A stretch of 64,000 nt of DNA from Foetidibacter luteolus (GTDB lineage: Bacteria > Bacteroidota > Bacteroidia > Chitinophagales > Chitinophagaceae): assembly GCF_009650435.1 (NCBI RefSeq), contig NZ_VVIP01000035.1, positions 1 to 64,000 of the forward strand, read 5' to 3'. Shown one piece after another: positions 52,082-61,636 of the stretch; within the stretch, counting starts at the first letter, position 1, and the number at the start of each line of letters is the position of its first letter. Position numbers and translations under genes: made by a program. A model generated the notes under the pieces. It saw nothing but the letters and a program-made list of their open reading frames with translations, did no database searches and was not told the origin of the DNA.

Positions 52082-52984
52082 ATGAAGAACAAATCCGTCA
52101 GCTTGCTGCTTCATCCCCTTTTTATTGTTTGCCTTGGCTTATTACTGCTTAATGATTTTTATTTGAAGCAACAGTATCATAACTTTTTGACGGGTAAATT
52201 GTCCGACTTTGCAGGCCTTGCATGTTTTGCCTTGTTTATCTCAGCGTTACTTCCCAATCATAAAAAAACAGCATTTGTGTCCGCTGCCTTGTTCTTTGCC
52301 TGGTGGAAGTCTTCTTTATCACAGCCGGCAATCAACTTTTTTAATTACAAATTACAGTTTCCCGTTAACCGCGTAGTTGACTATACCGATTACATGGCCT
52401 TAACAGTATTGCCGATGGTTTACAAGCTACGGCATGAAGGGTGTATGAATTTTGTTCACAAACTGGCTGCGGTAGTTGTTGCAGGTGTTTCCCTGTTTGC
52501 ATTTTGCGCAACTACCTGCAGAGGTTACTACCCGTCTAGAATGTCAACAGAGGTTTACATGTACAACAGCTACAAAACCACTTTGACAGAGAACCAGGTT
52601 TTCAAAAGATTAGATTCATTAAAGCTTCGCTACAAAAAAGACTCCGTTAAAGCGAATGAAATCTATACTTATGACAGTATATTTTATTTGCAGAAAGATT
52701 CTGTAACAGGCATTACAAACAGGGTTGTGCTACCAACAAAAAATACGGTTGTTTATGCCCGTTATAAAACAAGCCCGTTTATTGAAGTTTATAATGTGCC
52801 CGCAGAAAATGAAATGATACCTGTTGTTACTTTCGGCTATTTTGCCCGGAAAGGCAAATCCCGCATAGAAATATCGAGTATAACACTGGACAGTTTACAG
52901 TATAGCCGGTATGTAAAAGAGCCGGCACTTGAACGCAGGTATAAAAAAATGCTCGAAAATTTGTTGATTAAGCAATTGCAATAA
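52082..52984 (+). CDS. Membrane protein of unknown function
   Basis: 300 residues. Four or so hydrophobic segments lie in the first 150 residues (SLLLHPLFIVCLGLLLLNDF, FAGLACFALFISALLP, LAAVVVAGVSLFAFCATTC); the rest is a soluble domain with many Lys, Tyr and Asp residues (about 155-300). The opening LLHPLF...LNDFYLK...NFLTGKLSDFAGL is one I recall from uncharacterised Bacteroidota membrane proteins. Followed after 1 bp by another unknown gene, so probably a two-gene unit. Confidence 0.75.
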   Translation: MKNKSVSLLLHPLFIVCLGLLLLNDFYLKQQYHNFLTGKLSDFAGLACFALFISALLPNHKKTAFVSAALFFAWWKSSLSQPAINFFNYKLQFPVNRVVDYTDYMALTVLPMVYKLRHEGCMNFVHKLAAVVVAGVSLFAFCATTCRGYYPSRMSTEVYMYNSYKTTLTENQVFKRLDSLKLRYKKDSVKANEIYTYDSIFYLQKDSVTGITNRVVLPTKNTVVYARYKTSPFIEVYNVPAENEMIPVVTFGYFARKGKSRIEISSITLDSLQYSRYVKEPALERRYKKMLENLLIKQLQ

Positions 52985-52985
52985 A

Positions 52986-53606
52986 ATGATTAGATTTTTT
53001 TCTATGAAGTTGTTGACTTTGACACTATTTATCTCTGCTCTTTTTACGGATGCTACAGGTCAAAAAATTGCCGATTCATCTAAGCGCTCTATATATAAAG
53101 ACTATCAAAAATGTAAGTATGTTTCAAAGTACACACCTGCACAACGCAGCCGGTTTTATCCCTTTTCAATAGGGGATTCTGTAAAACTTGTATCATTCAG
53201 GTATCACCGTAACAACTGCCCTGTACAGGAAGGAAAAATCTTTGAAGATAGCCTTATTGAACAAAAAGTTTTAAATACAACAGAGCTTGAAAAACTAACG
53301 GATATTCTCTACAACAACTTCTATTATCGGCAGCCCCAATGTTGTGTCAGTTCAATAACGCAGTGTTTCTTTCCCAGGAATGCCATTTTATTTCTTGATA
53401 GAACCGACCAGTTAAAAGAGAGCATCTTGATATGTTTTCATTGCAACAGGATAGAAAAAAGTTCTGAGGCAATGATTCTCGGAGATAACTGTAATGGTAA
53501 GATGGAGAAACTGCGCCAATTCTTTATATCCTCCGGTATAGAATTTGGAACGAATACAACAATAGACATATACCCTGGAGAAACCGGTTCTGATTATAAA
53601 AACTAA
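52986..53606 (+). CDS. Secreted protein of unknown function
   Basis: 206 residues (or 200 from the ATG at 53004, MKLLTLTLFISALF). Signal peptide to about residue 24 (DATGQ). Contains six cysteines, including QCCVSS, FHCNR and DNCNGK, so disulfides are likely. No family recognised. It begins 1 bp after the preceding membrane gene, suggesting joint function. Confidence 0.7.
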   Translation: MIRFFSMKLLTLTLFISALFTDATGQKIADSSKRSIYKDYQKCKYVSKYTPAQRSRFYPFSIGDSVKLVSFRYHRNNCPVQEGKIFEDSLIEQKVLNTTELEKLTDILYNNFYYRQPQCCVSSITQCFFPRNAILFLDRTDQLKESILICFHCNRIEKSSEAMILGDNCNGKMEKLRQFFISSGIEFGTNTTIDIYPGETGSDYKN

Positions 53607-53783
53607 ACCTTCGCTTCGGCTGTCATCGTTGCTTAATTAAAGTTGCAGCCTGAGCCTGCCAAAGGCAGACCCAAGGGATAAGACTTGATAAAACCGTTTT
53701 CTACAAGCCAACCTGACGGCATCGTTTTTTTTAAAACCGGACTAATCCGTCAATACCAGATTAAAATCAGCAAGAATCAAAGA

Positions 53784-54506
53784 TTACACCAGCGCCCCTG
53801 CCGCTTCTTCCAAAAACCAGAATAATTCACCGGGCGACGGTTTGATAACCTGGGAGGGATAAAGGTCTGGATTGTATTCTCCCTGCAGTACATGCTTAAT
53901 AGCCGGCGCTTTACTGCCGCCTGCCAATACAAACGCTACGCGGGCCGATTTGTTAACTACCGGCGCTGTTAATGTAACGCGGTACATGTTCTGCGACTCC
54001 AGCCAGAGAGATGTAGCCCATTTTTCCTGTTCATGAATAACCTCTCTTTTGCCGGGGAAAAGAGACAGTGTATGCGCATCGTCGCCTATGCCGAGCAATA
54101 CCAAATCGAAAGTTGTTGGCGCATCTGTAAAATATGCACGTAAAATTTTTTCATATTCGGCAGCAGATTCTTCAGCCGGTATATCTGTACGCATCACGTG
54201 TATTTGTGAAGCGGGAACATCCACAAAATTCAATAAAGTGTCGTAGGCCATTTTTGCATTGTTGCGCTCATCTTCAAAAGGAACATGGCGCTCATCTCCC
54301 CAGAAAATATGCAGCTTGCTCCAGTCAATCTTGTTCCGGTATGCATCGCTGGCGAGTAACCGGTGCAGGCTTTTGGGCGTATTGCCGCCGGAAAGCGCAA
54401 TGGTGTAGCGGTCTTGCTTTTGAAGTGTTTCGTTAATATGTTCCGTTATCCAGGTGGCAACGGTGGAATTAAGATCGTCTATGGTTTTTACTTTGATGAT
54501 TTCCAT
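53784..54506 (-). CDS. pgl: 6-phosphogluconolactonase
   Basis: Hydrolyses 6-phosphogluconolactone in the oxidative pentose phosphate pathway. 240 residues of the DevB type: IALSGGNTPKSLHRLLAS for substrate phosphate, HIFWGDERHVPFEDERNNA, LVLLGIGDDAHTLSLFPG. Downstream of zwf on the same strand but 317 bp away, with a REP-like element between, so it may rely on its own promoter. Confidence 0.95.
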   Translation of the reverse strand: MEIIKVKTIDDLNSTVATWITEHINETLQKQDRYTIALSGGNTPKSLHRLLASDAYRNKIDWSKLHIFWGDERHVPFEDERNNAKMAYDTLLNFVDVPASQIHVMRTDIPAEESAAEYEKILRAYFTDAPTTFDLVLLGIGDDAHTLSLFPGKREVIHEQEKWATSLWLESQNMYRVTLTAPVVNKSARVAFVLAGGSKAPAIKHVLQGEYNPDLYPSQVIKPSPGELFWFLEEAAGALV

Positions 54507-54823
54507 GAGATTAATGACACTGGTTAGATGATTGTTTTGATTGAGATTGTATAAAACAGCAATGCACTTTGGCTAAAGCCATATAGATTACTATTTACAA
54601 ACCCAAGGCTTAAGCCTTGGGTTAAATGCCAGGAAGTTGACCGGCTTTAGCCGAAGTACATTTACATTAAAAGAGCTACCTGCATTGCTGCGCTATTACA
54701 CTACGAACCGAAGATGCCATTTGCATTACAGATGAAGTGATTGCGACGCAAGGGACGATGCCATGAAAAACCATTGGCGGTATCTAAAAAATGCTGACCC
54801 TGGCACGCATGCACAACCTGAAA
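54507..54823. repeat. Palindromic REP-like element between pgl and zwf
   Basis: A perfect 24-bp palindrome at 54600-54623 (half AACCCAAGGCTT) sits inside inverted GGCTAAAGCC (54571-54580) and GGCTTTAGCC (54643-54652). A family-2 core (GATTGCGACGCAAGGGACGA, then TGCCATGAAAAA) follows at 54739-54771. Confidence 0.7.
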
Positions 54824-56350
54824 CTAATCTTTATGCTTGGGCGGTAACGTTACCCAGTTACGGCCATCCCTTGCAATTAAAGCTTCCGCATCCTCAGGGC
54901 CCCATGTGCCGGGCGCATAATTGGGGAAATCCACCGGCGGGCGTTGTTCCCATGTTTCTATAATAGGCATCACCGCTTTCCATGCAGCTTCTACCTGGTC
55001 ATCCCGCATGTATTGGGTGGGGTTGCCCGCCAGTACATCCAGCAACAGGGTTTCATACGCTTCGGGCTCATGGCCGTCTTCGTATGCGTCCTTGTAGCTG
55101 AAAATCATATCCACGGGGTTCAGCGTCATGGTTTGGCCGGGGCGTTTTGCCTGGAAACGCAGCCTGATATCCATTTCGGGCTGTATGCTGATGGTAAGGC
55201 GGTTAGGCCTCCATGTTTCAGCAGCTTCCGGCGGAAAAGCGTAATGTGGCGCCTGCTTAAACTGTACAGTAATAATAGTGGTTTTATCCCGCATGTACTT
55301 GCCGGTACGTACGTAAAAAGGCACATCCTGCCAGCGCCAGTTGTCAATATAGAATTTGATAGCTGCAAAAGTTTCTACGGCTGATTTAGGATTTACCTTT
55401 TCTTCCTGGCGATAGCCCTGCACTTTTTCCCCTTTTATCCAGCCTTCGCTATACTGGCCACGTACAGCATAATTATGCACTTCTTCTTTCGGAATTTTTC
55501 GCAAGGCATTCAACACATCTACCTTCTTGTTGCGTATTTCATTGGCATTAAAGCTAACCGGCGCTTCCATGGCAATCATACACACCAGTTGAAGGATGTG
55601 GTTTTGCAGCATATCCCGCAGGGCGCCGCTTTGTTCGTAGTAACCGCCACGCCCTTCCACACCCACCAACTCGGCATTGGTAATCTGCACATGGTCTATG
55701 TAATTACGGTTCCAGATAGGTTCAAATAAAGCGTTGGCAAAACGAAGCGCCAGGATATTCTGCACCGTTTCTTTACCCAGGTAATGGTCTATGCGATAGA
55801 TCTGGTCTTCATCAAATAGAGAAGTCAGCAACCCATTTAGTTCCTGGGCGCTCTTTAAATCGTGGCCAAAAGGTTTTTCTACCACAATACGCGTGGTAGC
55901 TGCATCCTGGCAAAGCTTTAGGGCCCCCAGCTTGGTGGCTATATCCGGCACCAGTTGCGGTGCTACGGCCAGGTAAAAAATTACGTTGGGGTGTACGCCA
56001 AAAGCCTGCTCCACTTCCTTTATTTTATCGGCCAGCAGGTTATAGGCTGCTGCATCGCCGGCATCCATCTGCAGATACGATACATGCTCAGCAAACTCTT
56101 TCCAGTGGCCGTTCTGTTCACCTTTGCGGCGGCTGAATTCCTGTATGCCCTGGTAAAGGTGGCCCAAAAATTTCTCATTGGAATATTCTGTACGGCCCAG
56201 GCCAACGATGGAAAATTGCTCTGGCATCCAGTCGTCTAAAAAAAGGTTGTATAATGCCGGTGTAAGCTTGCGCTGGTTTAAATCGCCACTACCGCCAAAA
56301 ATAAAAATAATTGAGGCCGGCGGTTTGGTATGGCTGCTAGGTTTTGACAT
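54824..56350 (-). CDS. zwf: Glucose-6-phosphate 1-dehydrogenase
   Basis: NADP-dependent entry enzyme of the oxidative pentose phosphate pathway. 508 residues; [16 protein letters not shown] for [17 protein letters not shown] with the catalytic His-Lys, EKPFGHD and VFYLAVAP-like [12 protein letters not shown]. Upstream of pgl and 117 bp after gnd; the gap holds a CTTCGACAAGCTCAGGGTGA repeat. Confidence 0.97.
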   Translation of the reverse strand: MSKPSSHTKPPASIIFIFGGSGDLNQRKLTPALYNLFLDDWMPEQFSIVGLGRTEYSNEKFLGHLYQGIQEFSRRKGEQNGHWKEFAEHVSYLQMDAGDAAAYNLLADKIKEVEQAFGVHPNVIFYLAVAPQLVPDIATKLGALKLCQDAATTRIVVEKPFGHDLKSAQELNGLLTSLFDEDQIYRIDHYLGKETVQNILALRFANALFEPIWNRNYIDHVQITNAELVGVEGRGGYYEQSGALRDMLQNHILQLVCMIAMEAPVSFNANEIRNKKVDVLNALRKIPKEEVHNYAVRGQYSEGWIKGEKVQGYRQEEKVNPKSAVETFAAIKFYIDNWRWQDVPFYVRTGKYMRDKTTIITVQFKQAPHYAFPPEAAETWRPNRLTISIQPEMDIRLRFQAKRPGQTMTLNPVDMIFSYKDAYEDGHEPEAYETLLLDVLAGNPTQYMRDDQVEAAWKAVMPIIETWEQRPPVDFPNYAPGTWGPEDAEALIARDGRNWVTLPPKHKD

Positions 56351-56467
56351 ATTCTCTGTCTTTAAAAATTATAGTTCTTTAGTTCCCCTTCGGAAATCTT
56401 TCGGCAAGCTTAAGATGACAAGGGTGACATTCCCTTCGACAAGCTCAGGGTGACATTCCCAGTTAAC

Positions 56468-57886
56468 TTATCCCTGGTTCCATTCTGTGTGGAATGTTCC
56501 CTCCCTGTCAATACGCTGGTAAGTATGTGCACCGAAATAGTCGCGCTGCGCCTGTATCAGGTTGGTTGACATGCGTTCGCTGGTATAGTTATCGTAGTAA
56601 CCCAGTGCATTCATCAGGGCTGCGCCTGGTATCTTATTCGCTATTGCTACTTTAATAACGTTACGTGCACTACGTTCCCTTTTCTTCACCAATCGTGCAA
56701 TTCCCTTATCCAATAACACATTGGGCAGTTTTTTCTTTTTGCTGTAGGCTTTGTAAAAATCTTCCAGCAGTACGGAGCGTATAATACAGCCGCCCCTCCA
56801 TATTTTAACCACGTCATCCAGCGGAATATCCATGCCTAATTCTTCGGATGCTTTGTATAGCATGGCCAGCCCTTGTGCATAACAGAGTATGGTAGCAAAG
56901 TATAGCGTATCTCCCACCTGCTGAATAAACTGCTCTTTTTTGGCCGTTACGGGTTTAACTACGGGCTTATAAATAGCCGCAGCCTGTACCCTTTCGTCTT
57001 TATATCCGGATAATGTTCTGGCAGATACCGCCGCATCTATCGTTGGTATGGCTACCGGCAGGTTCATGGCTTCCTGTGATGTCCATTTACCGGTACCTTT
57101 CATGCCGGCTTTATCCAATATAACATCCACCAGGTGCTTGCCGGTAATATCGTCTTTTTGTAAAAAAATATCTCTTGTAATTTCTACCAGGAAAGATTTC
57201 AGCTCCCCTTCATTCCAGGTTTTAAAAACCTCATACAGCTCTTCGTTGGTAAGGCCCATGCCACGGTGCAGCAAGTCGTAGGCCTCACTCAGCAATTGCA
57301 TAATGGCATATTCAATACCATTATGTACCATTTTAACGTAGTGGCCGGCAGCGTTTTTACCCATGTAGGCAGTACATGGCTCATCCCCCACTTTTGCAGC
57401 TATTGCTTCCAGTAAAGGTTTTACGTGATTGTAAGCATTCTGGTCGCCGCCGGGCATTATGCTCGGGCCGGTACGGGCTCCATGCTCGCCACCGCTAACC
57501 CCCATGCCCATAAAGTGAATGCCTTTGGGAAGCAGGTAATTTACACGGCGAACGGTATCGCCAAAATAAGAGTTACCGCCATCAATCACCACATCACCTT
57601 CCTGTAACAGCGGCAACAGGCTTTCTATTACATCGTCAACCGGTTTGCCTGCGGGTACCAGCATCATTATTTTCCTGGGAGATGACAACTGCTGAACCAT
57701 TTCATCCAGTGTGGTTACCCCTTTAACGGTGGTGCCGGCCGTGGCGGCCGATTCAAGGGAAGCGCCTTTTGCTGCATCCTTATCAAAACCTATTACGCTA
57801 AAGCCATGGTCTGCCATGTTAAGTAACAGGTTGCGGCCCATTACGCCAAGGCCTATCATTCCGAAATCGAACGTGGAATTGCTCAT
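56468..57886 (-). CDS. gnd: 6-phosphogluconate dehydrogenase (decarboxylating)
   Basis: Oxidises and decarboxylates 6-phosphogluconate to ribulose-5-phosphate. 472 residues: GLGVMGRNLLLNMADHGF, SGGEHGARTGPSIMPGG, HYVKMVHNGIEYAIMQLLSE (catalytic Lys) and KGTGKWTSQEAM. First of gnd, zwf, pgl, in the order of transcription. Confidence 0.97.
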   Translation of the reverse strand: MSNSTFDFGMIGLGVMGRNLLLNMADHGFSVIGFDKDAAKGASLESAATAGTTVKGVTTLDEMVQQLSSPRKIMMLVPAGKPVDDVIESLLPLLQEGDVVIDGGNSYFGDTVRRVNYLLPKGIHFMGMGVSGGEHGARTGPSIMPGGDQNAYNHVKPLLEAIAAKVGDEPCTAYMGKNAAGHYVKMVHNGIEYAIMQLLSEAYDLLHRGMGLTNEELYEVFKTWNEGELKSFLVEITRDIFLQKDDITGKHLVDVILDKAGMKGTGKWTSQEAMNLPVAIPTIDAAVSARTLSGYKDERVQAAAIYKPVVKPVTAKKEQFIQQVGDTLYFATILCYAQGLAMLYKASEELGMDIPLDDVVKIWRGGCIIRSVLLEDFYKAYSKKKKLPNVLLDKGIARLVKKRERSARNVIKVAIANKIPGAALMNALGYYDNYTSERMSTNLIQAQRDYFGAHTYQRIDREGTFHTEWNQG

Positions 57887-58200
57887 AAAAGGATATTCTA
57901 ATTATTAAAAGGAGCCGCAATTTAGGTATTATGGGGCAAAGCTTGTTGCCGAACCTTATTTTAAGGTTTTCGGAATACGGAAGGTTTGAAATGGCAATTG
58001 TGCTTGCCGGCAGACTTTATAAAGCCGACACTTGGAATACACGCACCAGCAGCAAACATTATTTTAGATACCAGCGATTGTACTTCGTGGGGGCTTCGTT
58101 GCGTCGCAATCCTTTCATCGTTTAGTTCTTTGGGCGGCTTTTCAGCCCGGGTAGCACTGGTGCGTGAAGACACGCACCAGGGGGAACATACGATTTGTCC
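57887..58200. repeat. Family-2 core and perfect hairpin
   Basis: 58090-58130: GCTTCGTTGCGTCGCAATCC, then TTTCATCG (family-2 core); GGCTTTTCAGCCCGGGTAG follows; then a perfect 10-bp hairpin CTGGTGCGTG-AAGA-CACGCACCAG (58157-58180). It is the inverse of the modules at 42389-42490. 57887-58085 shows nothing more. Confidence 0.65.
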
Positions 58201-59298
58201 CTAATCAAACATCCTTAAACATTTTTCAGAACCAGGCATCAAACTGTTTTGTTTCATTTTGCCAACAAGAAGTTTCATATCCTCCCGCTCTTTAACCTCA
58301 TTAAATGGTTTTCCATACTTGTCAAATAGTTGTCCGCCCAATCTTTTCTGGCAATATTTTACAGCGTTTATCATGGCATCAAATATATGTTCCGGGTCTG
58401 CACTGCGCGGCACGCTAAATGCAAAAACAAGATCGCCGGGATTCATCTCTCCCGAACCTATAGCTTCAGGCAGAAAATATCCGGGCTTAGTTGTTGTATA
58501 AACAGAAAAGAAAGCCTGGTCGCCGTAATCTTCAGGATTTTGCCAATGAAATATGTCGCCATCCCCCCATTCAAGGCCGAGACATTCCATCGCATCCCAG
58601 GCAGCCATGCCAGGAAAAGGATTTTCCGATTTTAACTGAATAACGGCGTCAAAAGAAAATTCATGGTTGAGCTTAACAAGTTCTTTAGCCCTTTCTATCG
58701 CTTTTTCAATCGGCTCTCCTTTACCAATTGCTAAAGCAAAAGAACTTTTTTTTATTTTTCTGTTTAGCTCATTAAGATACCGCTCCAACAGCAATGGGTC
58801 ATATCCTTTTGCTGAATCAGTAAAGGTTTCTATTAAATCCACAGCAACCTGTAATTGAGTATAAGCTTCTGGCGAGTCACCCGCATCCGCAAATGTCCAA
58901 TGTTCTTCCTGTATAGAATAGCCATATATCGTAGATCGGAAATTTTTCCTCCATTCAAGATCAAATAATGCTGACAATTGTTTTTTGGATACCGCATTAT
59001 CCTTAACATTTACAGGAATAACCCAATCCTGGCTGGGATCCGGTTTATACTCATCTTTACTGTCTGAAGCATCATGAACAGGCTTAGGAAACGACAATAA
59101 GGAACTATCAAGTATATAAGAAGCATCTTCTGATGCATTGCGAATCCCCAGTTTATTTAATCTTTCGTTGTTTTGAACTTGTGTAGATACAAAAAAATCG
59201 TTCTGCTCATTCTTTCCAAATTTGTTTAGCCAATAAAGAAATAGTTTGCAAATCAAAAGAGCTGCAATAATGATAGTAACATATGTACCTGATTTCAT
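58201..59298 (-). CDS. Membrane-anchored ZipA C-terminal-domain-like protein
   Basis: 365 residues: one N-terminal transmembrane helix (about 5-24), a middle region of about 190 residues and a C-terminal domain (214-352). Its order of motifs matches the FtsZ-binding domain of ZipA: LGLEWGDGDIFHW, AFFSVYTTTKPGYFLPE, GDLVFAFSVPRSADPEHIF and CQKRLGGQLFDKYGKP. ZipA (known from gammaproteobacteria) also has an N-terminal anchor and tethers FtsZ to the membrane. A division role here is inference. It lies downstream of a papain-like peptidase gene. Confidence 0.7.
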   Translation of the reverse strand: MKSGTYVTIIIAALLICKLFLYWLNKFGKNEQNDFFVSTQVQNNERLNKLGIRNASEDASYILDSSLLSFPKPVHDASDSKDEYKPDPSQDWVIPVNVKDNAVSKKQLSALFDLEWRKNFRSTIYGYSIQEEHWTFADAGDSPEAYTQLQVAVDLIETFTDSAKGYDPLLLERYLNELNRKIKKSSFALAIGKGEPIEKAIERAKELVKLNHEFSFDAVIQLKSENPFPGMAAWDAMECLGLEWGDGDIFHWQNPEDYGDQAFFSVYTTTKPGYFLPEAIGSGEMNPGDLVFAFSVPRSADPEHIFDAMINAVKYCQKRLGGQLFDKYGKPFNEVKEREDMKLLVGKMKQNSLMPGSEKCLRMFD

Positions 59299-59403
59299 GT
59301 ACGAATTGTTAAGTTGAAATTATGCTGACAAAGTAGAAATAATTTTTTACACGAGACACACGTTTACAACTTCACAACCACAAAACAATAGGGCGCCAAT
59401 TTG

Positions 59404-60198
59404 CTACACCGCTATTCCATAAGCTTCCTGCACAGCCTGCAGCATATAGTCATCACTTAGCCATGCAAAGCCTTTTTTGCCCCAGCGGCTGCCCCAACTG
59501 TTGCGTATGATGAAGTAGCCGGGCTCGTAACCTACCATTACAGCTGCATGGCCGCCGGTATCGCCAAAGCCTTCATAAGTATCAAGCCTGCAATTGGCCG
59601 GGGTTGCTTTTAAAAAAGCTTTATCCGGAAACAGGCTAAAAGCGATGGGGCCACCGCCAAAGGCCAGCCACTTTTTCCAGTTGAGCAGCTTGTTACTGTT
59701 GCTGCGGGCAAGGTTATAATAACTGAGTATTTTATAGCGGGATGCTTTGGCATACAAATCCTGCTCGGTGCCGCGGTAAAATTTGGTGGTTTCAAAAGGC
59801 AGGTCGGTGGCTTTAATGCAGCCGAATTTGCGGGCCACATCCAAAGCGGCTTTAAGGCTGGTGCCCGCCTTATCAATAAAAGAGGTGGGGCGTTCATCAT
59901 ATTCATCAACTTCTTTGGAGGCCATCCATATAAACCTTACCGACAGCATTTCGCCGCTCCGTATTTTTTTGTTCTTAACAAAATGCCATTTCAGCAAGCC
60001 GTCGGCTGTTACCCAGCCCACACAGGAACCGCTCTCTCCCTGGTTGTTTATTTTCCACCAGGTTTCCCTAAGGTCAATGCCTTGTGGCAGTATTTTTTTT
60101 GCAGCTACGTACCCGGCTTTAACGGCCTGCAATATATCCCAATCCTGTTCCTTGCCGGAAGAAGGGACAATATTTAATACCCTGTGCTGTTTTTTCAT
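59404..60198 (-). CDS. Papain-family (C1) cysteine peptidase
   Basis: 264 residues. Catalytic Cys59 in NQGESGSCVGWVTADG, His217 in GDTGGHAAVMVGY and Asn233 in IIRNSWGSRWGKKGF make an intact papain triad. No signal peptide or long propeptide is seen, so it may be intracellular. Such short bacterial C1 proteins are of unknown target. 105 bp upstream of the ZipA-like gene. Confidence 0.9.
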   Translation of the reverse strand: MKKQHRVLNIVPSSGKEQDWDILQAVKAGYVAAKKILPQGIDLRETWWKINNQGESGSCVGWVTADGLLKWHFVKNKKIRSGEMLSVRFIWMASKEVDEYDERPTSFIDKAGTSLKAALDVARKFGCIKATDLPFETTKFYRGTEQDLYAKASRYKILSYYNLARSNSNKLLNWKKWLAFGGGPIAFSLFPDKAFLKATPANCRLDTYEGFGDTGGHAAVMVGYEPGYFIIRNSWGSRWGKKGFAWLSDDYMLQAVQEAYGIAV

Positions 60199-60635
60199 AA
60201 ACGCCCTGCTAAGTGTATTTAAAAATAAGCAGGTTTGCTAAACAAGCGTGTTGCAATAAGGGTAAAGTTTGCTGTTTTGATGCAGCTTTTTCATGATGTT
60301 TACAGGCGGGTTGCCGGTGTACATTATCAAGGTAATAAACCAATGTAAGGTTGAGCCCCGCAATAAGCGGGGTAAACTCTGTCGAAACCGGGTTATAAGT
60401 CACTTTTTAAGGAATACGCCTTCAACAGGCTCAGGCTGACAGCCATAACCTAATGACATCTGGTTGCCGGTGAAAATAACTGCAGCCTGCACCATCGGGT
60501 GAGGGATTGCAGCGGTTACCCCGGTGAGGCCATCGCAGCAGGGCTTTTGTGCCGGAGTATGAGCGGAAAGCCCGACCCCTTGCGATAGCTTGGGGGCACC
60601 CCCTGTAAATTTCAATCTGTGTACGCGTGTGTTTA
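60199..60635. repeat. Gene-free stretch with family-1 copy H
   Basis: 60481-60604 family-1 element, reverse orientation (GGATTGCAGCGGTTACCCCG, GCCGGAGTATGAGCGGAAAG, CCCGACCCCTTGCGATAGC, ending GGGGGCACCCCC). 60405-60445 holds a CTTCAACAGGCTCAGGCTGA repeat. 60340-60375 contains GAGCCCCGCAATAAGCGGGG (hairpin CCCCGC/GCGGGG). No gene seen. Confidence 0.7.
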
Positions 60636-61574
60636 TTAGCTATTGCCTTGCTTAAACCATTCGGCAGTCGCTTTTATACCTTCTTCATAAGATGTGGGTT
60701 TATAATTGAAGGCTTTTTCAAATTTAGAAGAATCGAACTCGTAGGCATAATCGCTTTGATACAGCATTTCGCCTAATTCACGCATCATTACATTGAAGAA
60801 CCCCAACCCTTTAATAAGCCAGGAGGGTATTACTTTAACCTTGTTTTCCACCTGCATGTATTGGGCGGCCAGCGCCACCAGTTGCCTGCCCGTAAGCGCA
60901 GGCGATGCCGTTGGCAAATGCCATGTTTGGTTAAAAGCACTTTCTGTTTTGGCCAGCAGGTACATGGCTTTTGCAGCGTCGGGCGTGTAGGTGTAGCTAT
61001 GCGGTAAATCGGCCTTACCCATATATTGGGCCGTTTGCTTTTTTTGCATTTTGTCAAACACCAAAAGACTCAGGGCACTTTTATCGTAACAACGCGGACC
61101 GTAAAAATCGGCTGCACGGGCAATGATGCCTGTAAGCCTGCCTGCTTTAATTTCATTGAGTACCATCTTGTCTATGGCGGCACGTATTTTACCTTTTTTA
61201 CTACAGGGGTTAATGGGTGTTTGTTCGGTCATTTTTCCCTTTACCAGGCCGTAAGGATAAACGCTGTCGAAAAATAAAAACCTGGCATTTGCTGCTTTAC
61301 AGGCCTCCAATACATTGCACATAATAACAGGCCAATCCCTCTGCCATATCTTGCTGTTGTATTGAATACCTACCAGCATGTATACAATGGATGAGCCTTT
61401 TACAGCATCCATTACCTGCTGCGCATTAAGCATATCCGCCGCTATGGTTTCGGCGCCTGCAACAGGTTTAGGGTTTCTTGATACAAGACGTACTTTTTCT
61501 TTATTATCCAGTAATATGGGCGCCAGTTCTGTAGCGATTGTTCCATTGGCGCCAAGAATAGTATGTAACTGCAT
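60636..61574 (-). CDS. NAD-dependent epimerase/NmrA-like protein
   Basis: 312-residue extended Rossmann protein: TILGANGTIATELAPIL for NAD(P), VRLVSRNPKP, FFDSVYPYGLVKGKMTEQTP (Tyr of YxxxK) and RAADFYGPR. It resembles nucleoside-diphosphate-sugar epimerase-like proteins that follow Crp-type regulators in this phylum. Substrate unknown. ATG at 61574 matches the family; upstream ATG-like starts add eight residues. Confidence 0.87.
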   Translation of the reverse strand: MQLHTILGANGTIATELAPILLDNKEKVRLVSRNPKPVAGAETIAADMLNAQQVMDAVKGSSIVYMLVGIQYNSKIWQRDWPVIMCNVLEACKAANARFLFFDSVYPYGLVKGKMTEQTPINPCSKKGKIRAAIDKMVLNEIKAGRLTGIIARAADFYGPRCYDKSALSLLVFDKMQKKQTAQYMGKADLPHSYTYTPDAAKAMYLLAKTESAFNQTWHLPTASPALTGRQLVALAAQYMQVENKVKVIPSWLIKGLGFFNVMMRELGEMLYQSDYAYEFDSSKFEKAFNYKPTSYEEGIKATAEWFKQGNS

Positions 61575-61636
61575 AGTTGTATTGTTTTTGCAACACAAAA
61601 CTATTAAGGCCGTTTTACCTAATACGTTGACGTTGG

